The notes under the pieces were generated by a model. It was given only the letters and a program-made list of their open reading frames with translations. It ran no database searches and was not told the DNA's origin. Position numbers and translations under genes: made by a program. A stretch of 64,000 bases of DNA from Utricularia gibba (lineage: Eukaryota > Streptophyta > Magnoliopsida > Lamiales > Lentibulariaceae): NCBI GenBank assembly GCA_002189035.1, contig NEEC01000004.1, positions 2,542,001 through 2,606,000 on the forward strand, read 5' to 3'. This document shows positions 47,341 through 59,213 of this stretch, piece after piece. The stretch's first letter is position 1, and every line of letters begins with the position of its first letter.

Positions 47341-48440
47341 TGCAACGATGAGGCTCTTCCCACCGCCGAGAATTGGGACTTTTTTTGTTCCCGGAGCCTC
47401 GTTGATTGCCCTAGACGGAGTGATGGAACTACAATTGGGCTTGGGCCGACATTGGATGACAATGGACAACCCAAGCTTTAAAAATTGTTTAAATTCATTT
47501 TCCTATTTAGTTATACATTTACATTATTTTTTTATAATAAATTATATCAAATTTGATAACTTTTAGTTATATCTTAAAACGTTTATAAAGGAAAAAATTA
47601 CTCTTTATACGTATTCAATCCTTTTTTTTAGTTATGTTTGGATTAAATCGAATAAATTGAGTATGATTCTAAGTTTAATCCATGATTTTAAAACATTAAT
47701 AATAAATTTTTTTTACAATTTCAAAAATGAGATGAATTTCATTGTAAGTGTACTAGTTTTTACTATATGGAAATTAGATATAAATGATTCAATACCAGCG
47801 ATTGTGGGAAGCGTTTTTGAAATCAGTCTTCACTATCAAATAAATCATCACCTATCATTGTCGTCAACGTAATCATCATCATCTCACCTTCATCAATTCA
47901 TTGCGGGTGAAGTATTTATTTAATAAGGAATGAAAGTAACTAGTAAACTGATGTACAAAAAATAAAATATAGAAACCTAGAAGATACTTCAAATAATCTT
48001 ATTTGTGCATAGATTAATTCAAATTATCATATGATTTTTTGATAAAATTTATATTCTCTAATGCATACAACTACAAATGCAAAGAAATGTTTAATGGTTT
48101 TGGGATTGAATTCATGTGCATGCACTTTTCCGTGTTTATGTATTTATTAGCATCAAATTTTTTGATATTAATTCTTAGCAGAAATTAGTAACAACATCAC
48201 AGTAAAATAAGAAATTAAAAGTTATAATATATCAAAATTTTAACTCTAAATTCATTCAACATACAATATTTATGCCTAGGGTATTCTTGAGAAGTTTGTT
48301 CACCTAGTCTATGATCTTAAAGTTTTAAAGTGTTAACTAACTTGACATATTGATCCTTAGGTCTATCACCTTTTTATTAGTTTTTTTGTTTTATTTTTTT
48401 AAGATATTCTATAGTAAGCCATTTGATTTTCAGAACTACC
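47341..48440. other. eIF3l promoter side, then AT-rich spacer
   Basis: The first ~130 bases are GC-balanced 5' region of eIF3l. The rest is AT-rich without coding signal. From the primer-binding site at 48441 it should be the remnant interior of a minus-strand retroelement. Confidence 0.4.
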
Positions 48441-48453
48441 ATCTCTGATACCA
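48441..48453 (-). other. Retrotransposon primer-binding site (initiator tRNA-Met)
   Basis: The minus strand reads TGGTATCAGAGAT, complementary over most of its length to the 3' end of plant initiator tRNA-Met, two bases after the LTR end ...CCCGACA. This sets the element's direction as minus. Confidence 0.75.
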
Positions 48454-48454
48454 C

Positions 48455-49017
48455 TGTCGGGTTATGCGCAGCGGAAGGTGGGAAAAACAAAAATTTCCCT
48501 TTTTGTAACCAGCGATATCTCATATCACTATAGCACCGAAACAACGACGCCTCTAGCTCGTCCACAAGAACTAGAAATAAATACGACTAGGTTAAACCAA
48601 CAAATGTATTACATACATTTTGCCCAAAATATATTTAAACCATCTCATGGAATAAACAACCATGTGATGCCAATATCTCATATTTGCACAAAGACTTGAT
48701 TCAACTCTTGAATCGGCATATTAGGAAAACACAGCCAATGCTAATATCTCATATTAACATTGACTATCAACACAGAACAAACACGTGGAATAAGCAGAGA
48801 AAAATTACCAAACTCGAAACCAGAGTCGAGTTCTCTTCTTCGTATCGCTATTCACTAGTCTCGTTTCTTCCTAAAGTGCTTTTCCTCTTTCGGAACTTGA
48901 ACACATCTTCCCAGAAGAAGAACACCAAAAACCTATGAAAGTGGACCAACTGCCTCCTATTTAGGTTTACATGATCATATTGATCTTATTCAATCTGACT
49001 TAATTATAAACAGACAT
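48455..49017 (-). mobile_element. LTR of a copia-like element (minus strand)
   Basis: The unit begins on the plus strand with TGTCGGGTTATGCGCAGCGG, the inverted LTR 3' end beside the primer-binding site. The outer end is uncertain; ACAGACA near 49017 is a candidate. No second LTR or coding part was found, so the element is truncated. Confidence 0.6.
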
Positions 49018-49650
49018 CCAATTCTTTCATCTATATTTATTTTGAATTTCCTATGTTAGATGTTATTCTTTTTTCTCATCTTTATAATTTGTTACAAGAA
49101 GGGCACACAAGATTTAAATAAGTTTTGAAATCTAAACCAAGGTAACACATACCCCCTTCTTCTCTATATCACCTTAGAAAGATCTAGCCATTAGTGCCAA
49201 AATGAAACATTCCAACTTCATCAAACAAGAGATCTATTATACAAAATGTGTTCTTTGAAAGAAGAATGTTAGGGAATCAATGCCATAGAGCACACAATAA
49301 ATTGAGGGTGGCATCAATAGTGCCACTATCCTTCAAAACATCCAAATTTGATATGCCTGAGTGGAAATGTATTAAATCAACACTTGATGCAACAAAATCG
49401 ATTGAAATAAATTCTCTTATCTCAACACCAACCTCAACTATAGGTTTAACAATAAATACATATTGATATATTTAACAACAAAAATTACCTCCAAGACCTT
49501 TAGAAGAAATTATGAAAAGTACATTGAAAGAAACCTGTAAAGAAAAAGAGGAAAATAAGAAGAAGAAGGAAACAATCCAAGTAACCATCAACAATCTTGA
49601 GAAAACTAGTCAGAAAATTGACAACTTAAGTTAGAGAAATTGAGAATATA
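49018..49650. other. Degenerate sequence before the solo LTR, possible gypsy gag region
   Basis: 49.25-49.63 kb carries a Lys/Glu-rich open reading (KETCKEKEENKKKKETIQ) that continues in kind after the inserted LTR. It probably belongs to the same old gypsy element as 51.06-53.4 kb, but no domain is clear. Confidence 0.35.
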
Positions 49651-50977
49651 TGATAAACGAAAATTTCCTAATATCGTTGCAATAAAACAAAATTTTCGTA
49701 TCAAATAAATTTATAAGCCCTAATCTACACAAAATACAAATTTAGAAAACTTGTCTAGTGGATTTCGGGGTCGATCACAAGGAGCTTTTGCTTACTAATT
49801 GTTTTAGTAGATGCATAATTCGGAATACATTAATCTTAGTCTAAGCTCAAACTAATAGTGGTATGCAAGTTCAGTAAACAAAATCGAGTCTCAACGCTAA
49901 AGGTAATAAGTATTGGTTCTAACTCAGAATAATACTAAGATGCCTTAAAAGTCTGCAGGTGATGAGGTGCTAAGATGCCTAATTTAATTTACCATGTTCC
50001 TATACTTACAACTCTAAATAACCTAAGTTTACCCAGATTATTCATTATATTTTTGGTTAAGCTAGTCCCTAATATCATCACCAACATTGCAATTAGGTCT
50101 ACCTACATACAAGGTGCATAGAACTAGGTCTACCTTATTCTATTGGTTCTACCATGGACTAATACCTACTACGCCCGCCTTAATTTGTTGGTCTACCTCT
50201 AAATCAAGCATCTAAGTTGCAAAGCTACTTGTTCTCCTTCTTAAGTCTATCCATTGAGTGATAGAAACAAGAACTAAGAAATAAACATAAATTATATCAT
50301 TAACCTTAGACCCACATCACCTACTTCACCTTAGGACATCCCTAAAGTTTTAGCTACTCATATATGAAAGATAAAGCATGATATTATTAAGATAAACTGA
50401 AGAGAATAGCAAAGACATTGTAAAACAACAGTCAAAGTAACGAAATATATAGCAAACTAAAGATAAATGAGAGTGTTTTGTTCGCAATTTGTTACTGTTT
50501 TCTTCAAGTCTTTGGTCTTTCGAGAAATCGCCTTCATCTTCCTTCTTTCGTGTTCTTCCTCCCCTCCTGGGGTCTGGTCGTCTTCTCCTCCTTCTCCCCC
50601 CTCCAAAAAATATCTTCACATCTTTTTTTCCATTTTTTAAAATCAGTCCACTGTTCCTAACATCTATACTGTTCCTGGTCTGAACCTGCAGACTATAGAC
50701 AGTTGAATATTAATCATGTCTCCTACTTGTATCTTGTGTCCCTTCGAATTGTACTCATAAATTAGCTAAATATAATCCACTGTACTGCTGCTAACACTTG
50801 GAAGAATATTAGAAATCATAATATAGACTAAATCATTAATTTACTCTATATTATGCATAAAAATACAAATAACACTACAATTAACAAAATATAAAAAATC
50901 ATAATTAAAATACATAATTTTATCATTAAACATCTAAATTTCATAAATTAAAAACACTAATAAAATGTGTTTTATCA
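49651..50977. mobile_element. Solo LTR, TGATAAACG family, TSD ATATA
   Basis: A 1327-bp unit begins TGATAAACGAAAATTTCC and ends AAAATGTGTTTTATCA, flanked by the perfect 5-bp duplication ATATA (49646-49650 and 50978-50982). It shares start, end and blocks such as AATAAATTTATAA and repeated GGTCTACC words with 37695-38806. It sits inside an older gypsy element. Confidence 0.85.
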
Positions 50978-51059
50978 ATATATTAGAAAAACAGCCCTCT
51001 CAACTTACCGTGAACCCTTCAAACAAACATTTAAACTATGAGTTGAAAAGTAAGAAGAA

Positions 51060-53420
51060 ATTATCTAATTGAGAGGTGGTTCAACCTTTAAGTTAGATTC
51101 ATGACAAATCAATTTTGGAGATGATTCAAATAGAGGATCTGGAGACAAATGGTGATGACGGACACTTAGTGGACCCAACTATAGAAAATAAATTAAAAAT
51201 CAAGGTTACTCAACCCTCATTTCTAAGGCAATTAGGAGATAATGAAGAGAATGTGGAAGCTCAAAGAATAATTTTGACTTTAAATTCAAAGATGATAACC
51301 ATGAAAGTTGTTGATTATTTGAAGCAAGTTTGAAAAGGATTAAAATTTTTGAAAGATATATATTCTGGTTCAAATAATTCTTTCAAGAGAAAGGAAAATT
51401 TGAAAATTAATATAAGTGTTTATACTTTTATTGATAACTGGCTCTCTTTAAGTATCACGATACATATACGTATTTTATATCTGCTAGAATTGGAGGAATA
51501 CAAATTACGTTATGTAACTAGATATTTATGAGTCTCTAAGACTCAAACCCTTGAGAAAGACCAACACCAAATTAAATTACTGAAGATGTACTTATTTAAG
51601 TATTCAAAACTTTATATCCAGATGATTTTTGTGGTTGTGAAGATATTGATTGCCAAAACTGATGATAGTACAATTATTCTTGAAAGACCATTCTTGATTA
51701 TAGGCTATGCACATATTAGATGCAAGAAAGGTGAAATAACTTTAGAATTTGAGGACGATTTTGTGACATTCAAACCCGAGGAACCCGAAGTTGGCATATG
51801 TGGAGTTGATATAATTATTGAAGAGGAGAAAACTGGAAGAAATTAATTTAATTAATCAAGTTGACATCATTAATGACTAGACAGAATAAGTTTTCATTAA
51901 GGAGTTAAATGGTGTTATCACTATGCTGAAAATTAATGAACAATCAAATGAGATAACTATGCTAGAATTTGAGATATCTTTGAATGAAGTAAAAACTGTT
52001 AAAGTTTATTACAAGAAGAAACTTGAGTTAAAACCTCTCCGTAAATATCTTTAAGTATATTTTCTTGAAAGAGGTAAATAGTTTGTCTATAGCTATCAAC
52101 TCTAATCTCATGCTAGAGCAAGACATGAGGCTTACAAAAATATTGAAGAAACTATCAAAAAGCAAATTGGTTAAACTTTGGCAGATATCCAAAAAAAATT
52201 TCATTCGATTTGTGTGTATAGAATACTCTTGGAAGATGATGCAAAACCAATGTGAGAGGTTCAAATGAGAGCAAATCTCATCCTCATGGAAGTTGTGAAA
52301 AAATAAGTGCAAAATTTGCTACCATTTATTCTATTTTGAACATTAAATAAGTTAGTTCAATTCATGTGGTGCTCAAAAGATATAGATAACAGTTGTTACA
52401 AATTTCGAAGGAAAGCTAGTGGCCACGAGATTGCACAATGAATGGAGAGTTGTATTGACTATAGAAACCTCAATGATGTGACAAAAAAGTATTAATACAC
52501 ACTTTCCCTTTTATAGAAGAATATATATAAAAGAATACAAACTTAGTAGTAAAATATATTAAGAGAAAACCGTATTTACTTACTCATTTAATGCATTTGA
52601 ATATAGAAGAATATTTTTCAATATGTAAAATGTTCCATCTAATTTTAAGAAAAGCATAAAAGTTTTCATTGATGATTTTACATTCTACAGATCAGATTTT
52701 GATAATTGTTTTGATATTTGAAAAGCATTTTTCCAGTTATGTTGAAAAAGATTTCATGTTTAATTCTATATCATTTCATGAGTAGATAATGAATAGTGTT
52801 TGAATATATTGGTTATATTGAAGAGTTACGATTTGATACTACTAAGGTTGACACATTAACTAATATTATTTCATCCTATAATTTAAAAGATTACAATTAT
52901 TTTTGAAGTATATGGATTATTGTTACAAGTTTATCAAAGATTTTTGAATAATAGCATTTATTTAAGCATGATGTTAAGTTTGAACTTTCAGATCAATGTA
53001 AAGAAGTTTTCAAGAAATTTCTAGAAGCAATCATAATAACACTAATGATTCGAACTTTGCTAAGCAGTATTGGGATACAAGCTTAATGGACTGAATTATG
53101 TAAAATTATGCCTCTATGACTTTGGATAATGCTCAAAAAGATTACACAACCATTGAAAAATAAATGTGGCTTTTATTTTTTCCTTTGAAAAATTTAGAAG
53201 TTATCTCACTGAAAGAAAGATTATTGTGCATATTGATCATGCAACTATTAGACATTTGATATCTAAGAGGGACACAAAGAAAAGTTCACTTCATTACGTG
53301 TAGCTATTCCAAGAATTTGATATTGAAATCAAAGATAAGCCAACTAATAAAAACTATGTAGACTACTATCTTCTGGTTGTTTCTATTCGCAAACTTGTTT
53401 CGATTGTTAAAATTAGCAAT
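51060..53420 (+). mobile_element. Ty3/gypsy (Athila-like) polyprotein relic: protease, RT and RNase H
   Basis: The order on the plus strand is as follows. A gag-protease link (51115-51333) comes first, then an aspartic-protease end (KTDDSTIILERPFLIIGYAH, CKKGEITLEF; 51586-51846) matching the ILGRPFLATxxAxIDxxxGxL pattern of Athila. A strongly decayed reverse transcriptase (51.9-53.0 kb; SIKVFIDDFTFY) follows, and an RNase H end (FRSYLTERKIIVHIDHATIR, LFQEFDIEIKDKPTNKNYVD; about 53190-53390) closes it. Stops occur throughout. It may be the other part of the element whose gag precedes the solo LTR at 49651. Confidence 0.82.
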
Positions 53421-53429
53421 GTTAAATTA

Positions 53430-54425
53430 GATACTTTAAAATGTTTGTGTAAACTTTATAATGTTGCTTTCACAATTTTAAATGATGATTCATCCACTCG
53501 ATGGAAGTTTACATTTTTTATGCTACGTTATTTACTTCCTTATAAGCATATAATTGAAATATTTTTGGGGATGTATCCTAATTTAGCCATAAACATAGTT
53601 TATTCATATTTTCAAAATTTGAAAGTTTTGATTCATTTTTTATCTATATTTCACAACTATACTAAATTGTTTAGCAGTGTTTATTATGCCACAACTCATT
53701 TGGTTCTATCTTATTTAATTAATATTGTGTTTGTGTTTAAAAGATATATTAACAATGTTGTTCTTGGCCCTATTGTTAATGCAATGATAATAAAAAAAAA
53801 AATTAAAATATTATGAGTGTATCTCTGAATTGTTTCTTAGAGCAAATGTTCAGGATCTAAGAGTTAAAAATTGTAGATTAGAAAATGATTTAAATATATA
53901 TTACAACTCTTATACTTCATTAACTCTTCTCAGTATTTCAATAAATGCTGCTAATCTTTTTAGTATACTAATGTTTTCAGACATTTATATGATTTGTATG
54001 AGATTAAGTTTGACATTTTTGAGATAGAGCAACATAGAGATGATAATGATACTGGGGTCACGTTCACCAATGATTATTAGTCTATATTACAAAAACAAAT
54101 GAGATTGCTTTGTTCAATGCAACTCCACAATTACTTGAGAATAATAGGGATACTTTCAATATCTTTGGTTTGTGGAAGAATCAATCTTCATTGTATTCTA
54201 TTTTGGCCTGAATTACATAAGGTATTTCTACACCTCCTAGTTCTTGTATTACTTCAAAAAATGCTTTTAGTGCAAGTGGTCAAGTTCTTACTGAGTCAAG
54301 ATCACTTTAACACTCACAACATTGGAGACATGCATTTGCTTGAAGGATTGAATGATGGTTGAAGAGCAATTAGAAGATATTTTAACTGATGAGGATGATG
54401 TAGTAAACCAAGATTCAGAAAGAGA
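53430..54425 (+). pseudogene. hAT transposase relic (C-terminal half)
   Basis: The reading LNDDSSTRWKFTFFMLRYLL is the hAT block (D.xTRWNSTYxML). It is followed by a linker with LIHFLSIFHNYTKLFSSVYY, and near 54220-54300 by ISTPPSSCITSKNAFSASGQ plus VLTESRSL, the C-terminal dimerisation motif (SSxxSExAFSxxGRVLxxxRSSL). Frames shift between blocks and stops occur, so it is dead. It is not related to the MITE at 23343 by any sequence I can compare. Confidence 0.75.
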
Positions 54426-54748
54426 GTGACAATTTATTTTTATTTTTTTGTATTTTTTAACTAGTGATTAGTTTTTCTTAAAAAAAATTTTTTAACTTTG
54501 CTTGTATTTATCAAAACTAATTCCAAACCTAGATAAAGGAGGAGGAAAAACTTTGTTACCATAACAAAGTGTTTAATAAATTACTTAAATAAATGTTCAT
54601 GTTGATTATGTGAGTGTGCATTTTTTCTTCATATTACTTTAGTGCTTTGTTTTTTTCCACTTTAATAGATGCCTTAACTTAGCTACTGATATTGAGAAGT
54701 AGAAGATTTGTTTTGTTGTGTGTTTAGATTGGAGGATTTGTTCAGTAT
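54426..54748. other. AT-rich spacer
   Basis: No feature recognised between the hAT relic and the solo LTR. Confidence 0.5.
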
Positions 54749-55871
54749 TGATAAGTGATTTTATGTCACTTATATTTGTGGTTTTAAGAACTCTCTTAAA
54801 TGAGTTTTGCATTCTTTTTATCCCACTTTTTTTATGTTTTTAGAAGAATTTTATATCTTTCATACCATTTTGATCTTTTTGGAGGGAAAGTATATTTTGT
54901 GATTTTTCATGACGAATTTGGAATAATTTGGAGGATTTTCGAATTACTTTGATGGAGTCTAAGATTTGATCTATCCGGAGATGAAGACTCGGTCAAAGAT
55001 TCTCGGATAAGATAAGATTTGCATCTTATCTTGGAAAACTTGGATCTCATCCTAGAAGATTTGTATCAAATCTTAGAAGATTCGGATAGAAGATTTGATG
55101 TGAGCCCATCAAGGAAACCCGACAAATCCCCACCATTATATAAAGATTCAAACGCGAAAACCCTAAGGGGGGGGGGGTCGAAGTGGTAGACGACTAGAGA
55201 GGCAAATTAGGGTTTAGAGTCGAGTCTAGCATGTTTTGGATTCCTTTCCTTTCGTTTTTCATCAACTTTTGCTATTTAGAGTCAAGCATGCGCGTGATAA
55301 CGTTTGCGGCTGAGGATCTGCTGTGAAGCCTTGTTTGCGCAAGTTCTGCGCGTGTGACTGTCTTACCATATAGCCTTAAGGGAATGTGGGAGAATCAAAG
55401 GTTGGCCTCAGGTACTTAAGGAGAAGGACTCAATCGGACATTATTGATAAGATACATTCTATCTAATCCGTCTGCGAGGTGTGAGGTGTAGGGGTTAGAT
55501 TTGGATGTGGGGAAAACATGGGTTATCACAAGAGGTGAAATGGCTCTGGTGGTGTGGTTGATTCCATAATCCCACAAAACAAGGGACAGTACTATAACGG
55601 TCACCGAGTAGCACTACTTTAGAATAACACCCCAAAGCTTGCGCAAGTAGGTCAGTTCTCAAGGTTTGCACACACGCAAGGGCAAGTTTCAAGTAAGGTA
55701 GATCTTAAATCCAAGGTCACTTTTATTATTGTCTTCAAAACCCAATTTTTCTTTTACTTTTAATCTTTATAACTCTTTGTTTTGAAAAGAATATTCCAAT
55801 AACAATTCTCTGTAGATACGATCCTATTTTATTATTTCGACGGTTTCTATGCACTTGCAGAATTACCATCA
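54749..55871. mobile_element. Solo LTR, TGATAAGTG family, copy B, TSD AGTAT
   Basis: A 1123-bp unit starts TGATAAGTGATTTTATG and ends GCAGAATTACCATCA with a perfect 5-bp duplication AGTAT (54744-54748 and 55872-55876). Compared with copy A it has about 37 extra bases (a duplicated AGAAGATTxxxATC block near 55040-55080) and lacks about 90 bases near 55365. An 11-G run is at 55167-55177. Confidence 0.92.
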
Positions 55872-55876
55872 AGTAT

Positions 55877-56740
55877 GTGAAGACTTTAAGCAACTGGTAT
55901 CATTTCTACAAAAGCTTTTTAGTTGTTTTGTTTTGTTACGTGTTTAGATTAAAAAATTAGATCTTTTTTTGATTTGGTTTGCAGGTGGCACAGCAGATGA
56001 GATTAAAATAGCAAATAATATTTTGAGGTAAAATGCTTTTATGTTGACCAGATCAACCCACATTAAACACGACTTGCCACATTAAACTGTCAAAGATTGA
56101 CCCATGATGATTCGTGGACCATTGACGTGGGTCGTACCTGTATCCATGCAGACCCTACCCCTGCCCAACTCTCTATTTATTTTATTCATAACAATGCTTT
56201 TTAATATGGTAAAATCCCGACAATAGTTTTCTATTCATTGCATTCATCCTTGATGCTTAAGCTGCTATGTTAATTCTCATTTTATACTTTCTCTCATTAA
56301 TAATCAATGTAAGATTCGTATAAGATGGTAATTTCACCATTCCTTGATAGAACCCTAGTTAACTATAGTAAATTTGACTCTTTTTTTACCACATTGCACA
56401 TTGACCAGCATCACAGAATGTGTCAAACGAAAAAAAAAACGAACTTATTTGAATGTGCAAGGAAACAAAACGAGTTCAAATATTGATGCTCTTGTTTGTT
56501 TATCATTAAAAAAAAAAAAAAGGTTCAAACCATCCGTGCCTATTATTAGTGACATCGGCTGCATATGGGCCACATTTCGTACATAAAAAGTTGTTTGAAA
56601 CGTGAATCTGCATATAAAGAGTTTCTAAAAGGTGGATGCTTTGTTTTAGTATGAAATTTCTGTTCAAAGCTCCAAATGTTTTATGAGCTCCTGAGGGGAA
56701 AAAGTGATTCTTCAAATTTGTGTTCCTTTTGGAAACGGAA
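55877..56740. other. Spacer, upstream of DnaJ gene
   Basis: AT-rich; contains two A-runs and presumably the DnaJ promoter. No coding or repeat feature is recognised. Confidence 0.45.
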
Positions 56741-58143
56741 ATGGGCGTGGATTATTATAATATTCTGAAGGTGGGAAGGGGGGCGACCGATGATGATCTA
56801 AAGAAATCATACAGAAAACTGGCAATGAAATGGCATCCTGATAAAAATCCCATCAACAAGAATGAAGCAGAGGCCAAATTTAAGCAGATTTCTGAAGCCT
56901 ATGAGGTATTTACCAACATCAACTAAATCAAAAATTCAAACATCCTTTTTACATTCCAACGTGGTTTGTCATGCCATTTTTAATCATACATGTGCTCATG
57001 TCCTCCTCCTGTGTGTACATCTATATATGTATCCACCTCTTCTATTGAGAAATGAAAACTGCGTTCGTTTTTTCGTATGGAGTTTTCCATTTCTCTCATT
57101 TTATTCTTGGATGTGCATCATATCTTTCCAGGTATTGAGTGATCCTGAGAAAAGGAAAATCTATGACCAACGCGGGGAAGAAGGCCTCAAAGAGATGCCA
57201 CCTCCCAGTTCCACAAATTGCTTCAATCCACGAAACGCGGAGGACATTTTCGCAGAGTTCTTTGGGAGTAGCCCTTTCGAGTTCAAACCGACAGGAGTTG
57301 GTCGATCGGCAAGGTTTCAGTCTGATAATGATGGAATCAATCTTCTAAAGAAGCCACCACCAGTGGAGACTAAATTGCTTTGCAGCCTTGAAGAGCTTTA
57401 CACAGGATGCATAAGAAAAATGCGAATATCTCGAAAAGTGGTTGATTCAAAGGGGTACGTGTATAAGTTTCTTCTTAATATGAATGAGAGTAAGAACTTA
57501 TGGAAGCCAAAATTTTGTCTTAACTTTCATGATACAATCAGGGTGATCCATGAAAGAAAAACCATGATTCCTTAGTGAAACATATAAAGTGTACATGTTT
57601 GAGATCCTACTGGTTGTGTTTGGACTTAGCTGAAGGGCATTGATCACTTGTAACTACGTATCATTCACTTCAACAGCTAATGAAGGTGTTCTTGTGTGAA
57701 GGCTACTAGTTACAGAGACCGAAGTGCTGACCATTGATGTAAAGCCTGGGTGGAAGAAGGGAACGAAGATAACGTTCCAAGACAAAGGAAACCAACAAAT
57801 GAATCAGCTTCCCCAAGATCTGGTGTTCATCGTCGATGAGAAGCCTCATAAAACATACCAAAGAGATGGAAATGACTTGATCATGAGCTATCAAATCAAA
57901 TTAGCAGAAGCCATCGGAGGCCTGAGTGTCAATGTCACCACACTCGACAAGCGCCAACTTTCAATACCAATCAAAGAAATTGTGAGATCCGGGCACCAGC
58001 TTGTTGTACCAGGAGAAGGAATGCCGATCGCTAAGGAGCCTGTAAATAAGGGTGATATTAGAGTTATTTTTGAGGTGAGGTTCCCGACGAGACTGACACA
58101 AGAGCAGCAAGAAGTAATAAAGAGAGTTATGGGAGGTGCTTGA
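56741..58143 (+). CDS. DnaJ homologue, subfamily B (type II Hsp40), three exons
   Basis: This is an Hsp70 co-chaperone of the cytosol/nucleus. Exons are 56741-56905, 57132-57454 and 57702-58143, about 309 aa. The J domain (1-67) carries [14 protein letters not shown] with the HPD motif at 32-34. A short Pro/Ser, Gly-poor linker holds [18 protein letters not shown]. The C-terminal client-binding region holds [60 protein letters not shown] and VPGEGMPI. There is no zinc finger, so type II, like DNAJB1/DNAJB13. Exon 2 ends GG^GTACGT; the acceptor for exon 3 that keeps frame is GTGAAG^GC at 57702, giving [12 protein letters not shown]. It has weak context, so this border is the least certain. Start chosen at MGVDYYNIL; an in-frame Met seven codons upstream (56720) is less typical. 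Confidence 0.9.
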
Positions 58144-58829
58144 ATGCTGTTGCTGATTCTGGATCCATGTTGATAGATGAACACTTGTTGTTTTACATGC
58201 TATATTTTATCATACAATATTGCTTTTTGAAAACCGTAAAAAACCTTTTGAAGAGGACAAACACTGTTGAAGCTAAAGATCGAAGTTAAGAGAATTTTTT
58301 AAGCTAGAACAAATATTGTTGTACTTAATGTGATTCTACTTCTTAAATAACAATTGTTGAGAAGCATTATCAATAAAGAAAAAAAATATACAGATGTATT
58401 TAAAGCAAATTTGTTCTTCTGAAGAAATATTTAGAATCAATTTTGTTCTAAAAAAGAAAATAACTTTGCCCAAAAAAGTAAAAATATAAATGTTTCTTAA
58501 TTTTAAAAAAATTACATGATTCCAATTTCTCTCTCTCTCTTTTTTTTTTTTAATAGCTCCAACTTTTGAAGTGAATGTGTACTTCCAAATAGAAGTGCTT
58601 CTAGATCAAAGTGGAGTCTTTTTTTTAAAAAAAAAGATGGAATAGAAATAAACAGACCTCAAAATACATTTCTTTGGTTTTCATGTTTTTTTATAACTTG
58701 GCATCTTTGATGAATTTGTCGTTTTAAATTAATCTTAGCGATTAAAAGTTAATTGTTTTACTAAAAAACAGCTTTTATTTTTCTAAAAATGATAATTATG
58801 TAAATATACACATTTATTAGAGGAATAAA
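58144..58829. other. 3' flank of DnaJ gene, AT-rich
   Basis: No gene recognised; contains (CT)n and poly-T at about 58530-58552. Confidence 0.5.
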
Positions 58830-59213
58830 GGGTGCGTTTGGTTCATGGAATAAAGAGGGATAATTAAATGGTATATTGTTATCCGATGTTTGGTTACGAA
58901 TAAGAAATTAATTATCCATTACTGTATGGATTTCTTATCACACTAAAATATAGAATAAAATAATTAAGGGTTATTAGGTGGTATTTTTTAATCCCATCCA
59001 ACAATACCATAAATGTCCTTTGTTTTTTTTTTATAGAAAACCCAATTCAGAAAAATAGATATATTTTCGTTATTTTAACTATACAAACAACTATCTTATC
59101 CCAATTATTACAACATAAACCAAACATATCAAAATACATTCTCATCTAATCCTAACTCACTATCTTACTTAATTTTATCTTGGAATAACTTATCCCACGA
59201 ACCAAACGCACCC
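58830..59213. mobile_element. PIF/Harbinger-like MITE
   Basis: The left end GGGTGCGTTTGGTTCATGG and complement of the right end GGGTGCGTTTGGTTCGTGG form a nearly perfect terminal inverted repeat, extended by TTATxCC-type words. The right flank is TAA; the left flank is TAAA, so the expected 3-bp duplication is present with one extra A. 384 bp, no coding capacity. It shares its first 14 bases with the MITE at 21619. Confidence 0.85.

Noticed and set aside
53445-53816. 123-codon open frame as a separate gene
   Set aside because: It carries hAT transposase blocks and is part of the decayed transposase.
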